Positions 56,874 to 64,000 of a stretch of 64,000 nt of DNA are shown here, piece by piece. The notes under the pieces are model-generated. The model made no database searches. It saw only the letters and a program-made list of their open reading frames with translations, and had not been told where the DNA came from. This stretch comes from Sclerotinia nivalis. Lineage: Eukaryota; Ascomycota; Leotiomycetes; Helotiales; Sclerotiniaceae. Made by a program: the position numbers and the translations under genes. How positions within the stretch are numbered: position 1 is the first letter of the stretch; each line of letters starts with the position of its first letter. The stretch spans positions 2,170,001-2,234,000 of the forward strand of contig JAPEIS010000011.1 of the NCBI GenBank assembly GCA_029531795.1. Reading direction: 5' to 3'.

Positions 56874-59800
56874 ATGACAATTTCAGAGTCAACATGGTTG
56901 ACATTTGGAGCCGGCTCCGAAGGTTTACTATTACAGGAGCATCATCGACCTTACACCTTTTTTAGTGATTTATCACTAGATCAACAAAAGCCGCAGATGA
57001 TTGCTTTTATAGGAGAGCAAACGAAATCACAGGTCTTAAGGAAAACTCGATTTGGATGCCGACCACAAAAAGGAATTAGAGGGGAGGTACAACTTCGAAT
57101 TGACTTCGAAACAATCAGTGACCCAGAACCTGTTTTTTTCGCCGACTGCGAATTGCATAACCCATCACGACCAATGACAATAGCTACTCAGAATTTCGGT
57201 GATGTTATGTCCAGAGCTCTCGCATTTCCACGGGACTTTGATTCCAAATTCCTCGCATATCAGATCTACTTGAAGCTCATTTCGCCTTTCAGTACCGTGA
57301 TTTGCCTCTTTGCAGACGACCTTGGAGGCATGCCTGGGGTTTTGGATATCATGGCGACTTGGTTGACAAGCTTGCCAGAGTCTTCGACCGACCTTCCTAT
57401 TCCCACATATCCAAAGGTGTTAATCTTCAAAGATACTGGGGCTACTCCGGAGTGGGAGGACGGCGCCACCAAGAAGTTCTTACTAGCTCTCAGTAAAGAG
57501 ACTGCAGGAAGGCAAGGCGAGACTCCAAGGAAGAAAGAGTTAGATGTACTGCTAGCAAAGCAATTTAGTGGGGTGCATGTTCTGAGCCTCCCAATATTGA
57601 CATCATCCCAACGAAATTGGACGCCTCTAAGGGATCGTCTTCTTCAAGAATCCAGGGATGTACAGAAGCTCCGCCAAAACCACCAAGTCGAGTTTTCGAT
57701 CCGCCACTTCAAGGCTTTTTTTCACATGGCAATTCGTCATTTTTGCTTGAACAAGGACACAGGCTTCAGTTTTATAGAGGCGTCAAGAGCCCCCAATCCT
57801 GTATCCGAAGATATCCTTGTCCACCTAACTGCTTTCTTACAGAATGTTGACAGGAAACAATTGTTGAACTTTGCTGTCCCGGTCGTCGCTTCTGCACTGG
57901 TATTCGATAGCTACCCTCCTGGAATGCATGGTATAGATACATCAACTCCATGGTGAAGATTATTTACTAACAGTCACCAGCCTTTGATCCCTTACTAGTT
58001 TTTCGGAAATTCTTCTATCAGACCTGTCTCAAAATTGATCCTTACAAGTACCCCCAGTTGACCAAAGGCATTGAAACGGCATTTTGCCAATATGCCATTG
58101 CTGTAGTCGATTCAAGCAATGAAGAGTTGATTCACAAAAATATACTCTCTCGATTTAAGAATGAATGGGAAGATATTTACAGCAACACTACGTGCTTCTG
58201 TTGTATGGCCCGGAGACCGGAGAATACCATGAGCTGTCGCCATACAATGTGTGACGAGTGTACGATCTCGTTAGGTGAAGAACTCGAATCTCATGCTTGG
58301 ACTTTTCTGATTCCGTCTTGTATCTTCTGTGGAAAGGCCAATAGCAAAAACTTTTCTCTTAAACCTAGGACAGCTGGTGTCAGATCAATCATCGCGGAGG
58401 GTGGCGGAATAAAAGGAATCATCCCATTGTCATTCGTTAAAGAATTGGAAACTGCCATTGCGCTTCCCACCAATATCCATGAGCACTTTGATCTGGCTTT
58501 TGGAAGTAGCTCAGGTTCATCTTCTACTTTTAGCTTCAATATACATGCTGACTCGATGTAGGTGCATTGGTTATATTGGGATTGTTCGCCAATAAATGGT
58601 CCGTGGATGAATGCCTGACACATTTTCAGGAGCTCTCACAGCTCATATTTCGGAAGAGGGTCCATTTCGGCAGAAAGTTTCCGGCTTTGGGATATTTGAG
58701 TCGCGTTATCGAAGGAATCTTGTCAATTGCGGCTGATAGCCGGTACAGCTCGGCTGGTATCAACAATGCTTTACAAAAAGCGTTCGGAACGGATTCCTCC
58801 TTATTTGCAGCTGATTCCGGGGTAAAAATAGGGGTCATTGCCACAACTACAGATGATTGTTCTACCTGTATTTTTGCGAATTATAATGGACAGGAAGCTA
58901 GGTCTGATAGCTGCGGTTTGTGTAAGGTGCAAATATCTTCACATCGTAGCTGATAGAACATCTAGGGTACCGTATTGTTCGACCTGAAGATAAAAGAAAG
59001 GAATTGTTTGTATGGCAAGCGTAAGTCCCCGGATGGCTAACAAGAGGCGCCTATTAACTTTAAAAGGGCACGAGCTAGCTCTGCGGCGCCACCGTAAGAC
59101 AAGACTTCCCATTTGAGGTACACATGATGAATAAGCTGACTCTTTTTAGCTATTTTAGGCCTTTTGCTGGCTATCAGGATGGTGGTCTTGGCGGGCACAA
59201 CAACCCAATAAATTTAGCTATTTGGGAACAAGACAAGATCTGGAATAGATCTAAAAAGCAGCCTGACATTGTACTTTCTCTCGGTACAGGCTTTATGCAA
59301 ACTGCCAAAGAAGAAGCCGAGGAAAACTCACAACGAATCTCTTTCTTCAACTCTCGCTGCGTCCCTCGGCTTTTTGCATCATTCTTGAACTTCTTCGTTG
59401 GAGAGAGTAGATGGCGAGAGTTGTGCAATACTCTGGCTCCGCATATGCGCGATAGATACCATCGTCTCAATGTCGAATTTTTGGGTTCCGAGCCGGCACT
59501 GGATGATATCCAGGTTATACCAGGTCTCCGTCAACAAGTACAATGGCAGGCTTCAGCTAATGACGAAGTCCAGCAATGTGCCGATAATCTGCTAGCATGT
59601 TTGTTTTACATCGAGCTTAACGGAGTACCTATATTTGACCGTAGTACTTTCGTTTGTCAAGCACGCATACTTTGCCGATTGGGTCCATCTAGCAACGGGC
59701 TTCAAGTACTTGCAGCTCGCCTAAGGAATAGCAGAGCGAGATTCCACCTCGACTTCCATCGTTCAGTCTTTGCGACCGACGCGGATATGCTCATAGATAT

Positions 59801-60041
59801 TGAAGCCGGAAAACCATTCTCAAAGGATATAATATTTAGAGTACGGTCATTGACGGATCCTCTCGACATTAAAATTGACGGTATTGTGTCAAGACCACGG
59901 AGTATCAGTAATTGTCCGTATGTGATTGAGACTTTGATTAAAGATCAGGGATTGGATTGCGCATTTGGCCGCCGAGGAGTCAAGAGAAATAATGTTTTCA
60001 GTAATGAAAGGTTCCCAAAACGCATAAGGCGTGTAGAGTAG
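56874..60041 (+). CDS. Degenerate P-loop / RING finger / patatin phospholipase, 972 residues
   Basis: Six exons join in phase to 973 codons: 56874-57930, 57981-58514, 58562-58915, 58966-59020, 59067-59093 and 59150-60041; exons 4 and 5 are 55 and 27 bases. Residues 1-350 have the strand order of a P-loop NTPase (FIGEQTKSQ at 45-53, PVFFADCEL near 87-94, VICLFADDLGG near 142-152), but the Walker A GxxGxGKS is lost. A C3HC4 RING lies at 424-469 (C424, C427, C438, H440, C443, C446, C466, C469). The patatin domain follows: EGGGIKG (492-498), GSSSG with Ser 529 as nucleophile, and QDGG with Asp 686, so the Ser-Asp dyad is complete. The C-terminal 200 residues are unassigned, ending in a basic KRIRRVE. 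Patatins hydrolyse acyl lipids; the RING suggests ubiquitin ligation. Confidence 0.85.
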
Positions 60042-60459
60042 ACTATACCAGGGCTTTTTTTGTGCATGGATTTTAGAACAAGTAGAGTAATTATTCAAAT
60101 TCTGCCTTCAATCCTTGTACAGAACAATCCCCAAGAATGGTATTAAGTGAGCGTTGCTAGAGCATAATATGGCAGGTGAGATTCTAGCGGAGTCAATATG
60201 CATAGTTTTATTCCTACGATAATGATAAATCAACTATCTTCACGCCTCCAGTCTAGAATTCCTTCAGTGTGCTTCGAGTTATTGACACTAAAAATTGGCA
60301 AGACACCACGATTTACTGTCAGAGGTGCTGCTTCGTGGTGCCATGCTGATAATGATGGCATGAAAACGACTTCTAAATTCTTTATTGATATTTGAGATAA
60401 AACTATTCTAGCTCAGATCTGACTATTTTTCACAGAGCATAATGTACACAAAGCGAGAT
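60042..60459. other. Intergenic before the LTR
   Basis: No accepted gene (plus frame 60198-60395 lacks support). Confidence 0.5.
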
Positions 60460-61145
60460 TGTGTAATGTTTATTTATATTGATATATACAATATACAAAA
60501 GTATCCGATAGATACCACACTAGTATAGCAAAGCAGGCTTTCGCCCGCTTCCACATACAAAACATACTTCGCACGTTTTGTATATAAAAAGAATACGCAA
60601 CTTTACTTAAAAACTTAAAGGGGTATTATTGAGAACCTGTTTTCTGGTGACCTACGCAGGGATCAATGAAGCATTGTATTCTACCTCCTTCTCTACATTC
60701 GCAATATATATGATCATACTTTCGATTTAAAAATACACAGTTACAACAAAAAAATCAACGGAACAAGAACTCCTTTGAGTCTTCTTGCACTCTGCCATTC
60801 TAAGTTCTTATTTGGAGCTATCAAAACACAGATAGACATCTCCAGGAGGCCATCATCTCTACATTCTTGAGATCCTCTTTAAGATACCGTTTCGCACGAT
60901 TCCTATTAAAACGTCAAATACTTCCTTTCGACCTCGATACAGTATCTCGATATTGTCTATTCCCACCTTTTTCCAAAATTAACTAAGGGTCATTGCACCG
61001 CCCTGTTACCCCGCACACCAATTTCCTGGTTATTCGGTCCTTCCTCAATCTAATTTCCCCAAAAGCCAATCTTTCCCACATAGAACCTACTAAGAAAAAC
61101 AACCCGAGGTTACATTAGAAGCATATACCCTCGACAGATTACACA
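60460..61145 (+). mobile_element. Candidate 5' LTR of a Ty3/gypsy element
   Basis: The segment begins TGTGTAATG and ends CAGATTACACA, giving a perfect 8-bp inverted terminus TGTGTAAT/ATTACACA with TG...CA ends, 686 bp long. It lies 108 bases before the gag start codon, the usual leader distance. The partner LTR is outside the window, and no tRNA-complementary primer site is obvious after the CA. A short ATCAGA...TCTGAT hairpin directly after the end could hint at self-priming. Confidence 0.6.
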
Positions 61146-61253
61146 TCAGACATCTCTTCTGATACTCTCTCTCTCTCTTCCGAACAAGAGTTTACTCGGA
61201 TACCTGCATCTCCAAAGCTGTCAGCCTCCTTCTCGGCTTTATCAATTTCGAAG

Positions 61254-64000
61254 ATGTCAACCCCCTTCGTTCACGACAAGGCAAATACTAGAGCACAATG
61301 GAAGTCTTTTTCTAAAGAGGACATTCCGGTTTTTGATGGTACCCCTTCCTTGACAAGCAAAACTTGGCTTCGTAAAGTCGATCAAGCCGTTGAGCTCAGC
61401 TTCACCGACGACAATTACGAGTCTTATATCTTCTTCAATACTGTTCTCTGCAAGTTTCAGGGAAAAGCTCTTGAATGGGTGGAAAATTCAGAATTTGAAA
61501 AAGTCCTCAGCGATCGAACACTTGCCTCATCTATACTACAAGAACAGTTCATCACCGCACTTTTACTTAAATACCCCACCATCAAAGCCGAGATTTCCGA
61601 AGTTGATAAGTTAGAAATCGCATCGAATTTATGTTAACACAAGAATGAAACACTTCTAGTATATTTCCACTGTGCACAAGAAGCCCAAGCTGGAATCGGT
61701 CTCAAAGACTTCGCAAAAGGTAGCATTTCCGATAATCTACCTATACTAGGCCTTCAGAAGAACCTTGTCCTTACCTTTATTAAGGGACTTCAAGACAAGG
61801 ATCTTCAATCTGAAAGCATCGGGAACCGTGCTGCATGCAGTTCTTTACGAGAGGCATACGATTGCATTGCTGACACTCAAAAGAGCATTACCCTCAAAGC
61901 TGAGTTTGCTCAAAGCAATCGAAATACATACATTCTTGATTCATTCAAGGACCTTGCAGTAGATCAAACTCAATTTCCTGACCAGATGTATTCGACCCTT
62001 CACTCTTACCTTTCTATCAAAGATAAGAAGTCTCACAATTCCAACAGACCTAACACTAGTGGAGCGAACTCAAATCAAAATACCCCGACTCCGAACTCGA
62101 ATGGTTCGACACAACTAGGTCGGAACAATACGTCTCACAATAATACCACCACTAGCACCGATTCTGCGAATTCCTTTGGTGCTGCCAAGACTCCCTGGGC
62201 CCAGAAGGCTACAAACGTTCGGCAAGCAGCTACCGCTCTCAACTTTCCAGATCCAACGACATCAAAACACCTTATTATCAATGATGCTGAAAAATATGAT
62301 TACAACAAGAAACCTCTTTGCTTCGCTTGTGGAATATACGGTCATTTTAAGACTGAATGTTCGAATGTTCCTCTTCAACAATGGGAGCAAGCCTTCTTAC
62401 GCAAGCTAATCCTATACACAACTACCTCCCTTCAAAGCAACTCTACCTACATTATGCTAGGAAAATGGGATGATGAAGATTACTATAAGAGTTTGGTGGA
62501 GAAACATCCTAATCCTGGCTCTATCGTAAACCCAAGATATCAACTCAACAATTTCAACGCCCAAAATGCAAACCTACAATCCAACATGGCGTATTTCGAC
62601 CAAGGCTCAGAAGAAACAGAACGTGATTTATTTGCTTCACAAGGTTTTCAAGAGGAGGTCACTGCGGATGAATACGAGTTCAATACCAGTCTCGATGATT
62701 TTGATGCCGACACTGAAGGTGCATCTCAGGCATCAGAAATGGAGGAATCGGAAACTGAAAGTGAAGAAGCTGAAGAAGATGTCATATCTGTCCAAGCCAT
62801 GATGCTATGTAAGAGACAACGAATGGCTAACTCTGAATCCTCAGGTGACGATCACCAATTCGCTATTCCTAGAAACTCTCCATCTCATAAGGATTCATTA
62901 TACAACAAAGAAAAAGTTCAAGAGGAACCCTCCAGCGATACAACTGATACACTCTTGATAGTCGAACCACGAGCCGATCAATCCTCCAAACCTGCGTCTC
63001 CAGAGAAATCAATGGCTTCCAGCTTCCGCCCAGCAGCCTCGAAAGATTTTGTTAAGCCTCATAACGAACCCTTCATTCCTAGAAAGACTAGACCTGCTTT
63101 CGGAAAGCCAACCAAACCTTTGACTACCATCGCTGGCAGGAAAGGCTTACCTCCCATTGATTATACCGAAACCTTTATAAAATTCACACACGGTCAAGGA
63201 GGTATAAATATCATTGACTTCTGCCAACTATCTCCAGACGCTGTCAAGAATCTTCGTCGATTGGTTACTAGGGAAAATAAATCCCGTCGGAAGCCAAAGC
63301 CTAAATATCAGGCTACAGTTGAGGATGAAGCCACTTCTGATGCACTGCATGCAACTTTTGAGAACAAGGATTCGCTCCCTCTCAAATCTGCCCTCACCCA
63401 TTCTCAACACCTGTCTCCTCTCAGCGGAAACACAAGCAATCTCTCAGTTCTCAACTTAGATCTTGAGAAATCTACCTTGCTTTTCCCTCAAGCTCAAATA
63501 GACCCACACTATTCTTTGGTTTCCTATCAAGCTAATATAGAGCAAGAATCAGAGACGAAGAAGCCGCCTAAGAGTTTTACAGCATCAAATTACCCTGCTA
63601 CACCAGTTCTTATCCGTGTTTCTAATTCGGATCGACCCTTCCGTATCAGCGGCCTTTGCCTTGTGAAGAATAAGATAGGCAGAACCATAGAGATTGTACT
63701 GGATGAATCAGTATGCATCGTCGATCAAGGATCTGATAGAAATATCATCTCCCCTTCTTTGGTAAATCAACTCCAATTACCTCGCTTTCAATTCGAAAAA
63801 AACGGTCAGATCAATATGAACGTCGCTAACGGCACCAAATCTGGTATCTCTGAATATACTTCCTTAACGTTTTCTATACAAGGCATAACTCGTATTGTTC
63901 AATGCTTTCATTCGTCCCGATGTTAAGACAAACACGATTGCGAGTTTACTCTTAGGCTTACCATGGCTTTTCACCACCAGGGCCCACCTAGATATCGCAA
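61254..64000 (+). pseudogene. Ty3/gypsy gag-protease, broken, runs off the window
   Basis: One frame runs from ATG 61254 to a TAA at 63924-63926, interrupted by an in-frame TAA at 61635-61637. The first 130 residues form a capsid-like block (FDGTPSLTSKTWLRKVDQAV, FQGKALEWVE). A CCHC zinc knuckle CFACGIYGHFKTEC (C-x2-C-x4-H-x4-C) lies near 62322-62360. A long acidic linker follows (62600-62790), then a retropepsin-like motif VDQGSDRNIISPSL near 63722. One base too many near 63903 moves the continuation (FIRPDVKTN, LLLGLPWLFTTRAHLDI) into another frame to the end of the window. With one nonsense and one frameshift this copy is not autonomous. The pol region is outside. Confidence 0.8.

Overview
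This is a eukaryotic, filamentous-fungal window. The evidence is AT-rich intergenic DNA, many 45-60 base introns with GTAAGT/GTATGT donors and CTAAC/CTGAC branch sites, and protein families typical of Pezizomycotina: DUF3435, DUF3723, FunK1 kinase, Est1-type DNA/RNA-binding domain, serine-rich cupredoxin, and a Ty3/gypsy element. The gene style resembles Leotiomycetes such as Botrytis/Sclerotinia relatives, but that placement is inferred from family resemblance, not from a search. Exon boundaries were built by hand: every multi-exon model marked as consistent closes in phase and ends on a stop.

Layout. 0-7.6 kb is decayed accessory DNA. It holds a five-exon DUF3435 tyrosine-recombinase-like gene (Starship captain family) with two in-frame stops, a FunK1 kinase stump cut by an LTR-like insertion, a PD-(D/E)XK-like gene with one internal TAG, and one intact small gene. 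8.5-20.3 kb holds a nuclear-looking coiled-coil gene, GC-richer membrane-protein fragments, a Cys-rich protein with an 18-bp repeat tail, a 104-bp solo-LTR-like element with a 5-bp target duplication, a small CxxC protein, a DUF3723 fragment and a 567-residue orphan. 20-26 kb is gene-poor, with small or broken genes. 26.8-29.1 kb is a 750-residue zinc-finger/Est1-type protein. 30.7-31.8 kb is a seven-exon coiled-coil gene whose exons are too short to show as long open frames. 32.8-44.3 kb carries a helical-bundle nuclear protein, a Pro/Ser-rich protein, an F-box-like protein and two uncharacterised proteins of 179 and 928 residues. 44.6-55 kb carries a secreted cupredoxin, an F-box-like protein, a Ulp1-type SUMO protease, two coiled-coil/Cys proteins and a second secreted Ser/Thr-rich protein. 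55.5-60 kb is a divergent pair: a pseudokinase and a 972-residue protein joining a degenerate P-loop region, a RING finger and a patatin phospholipase. 60.46 kb to the end is the 5' LTR and gag-protease region of a broken Ty3/gypsy element that runs off the window.

How it fits together. DUF3435, DUF3723 and patatin are families repeatedly found as captain or accessory genes of fungal Starship transposons, so the window may be a Starship-derived or Starship-visited accessory region. The captain-like gene reads leftward, so any element it headed would lie mostly left of the window. The right half is rich in ubiquitin/SUMO and signalling parts (RING, F-box-like, Ulp1, pseudokinase, patatin). The pseudokinase/RING-patatin pair, which shares one short promoter region, is the best candidate for an undescribed signalling or self-defence unit. 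No rRNA, tRNA or CRISPR array was seen.
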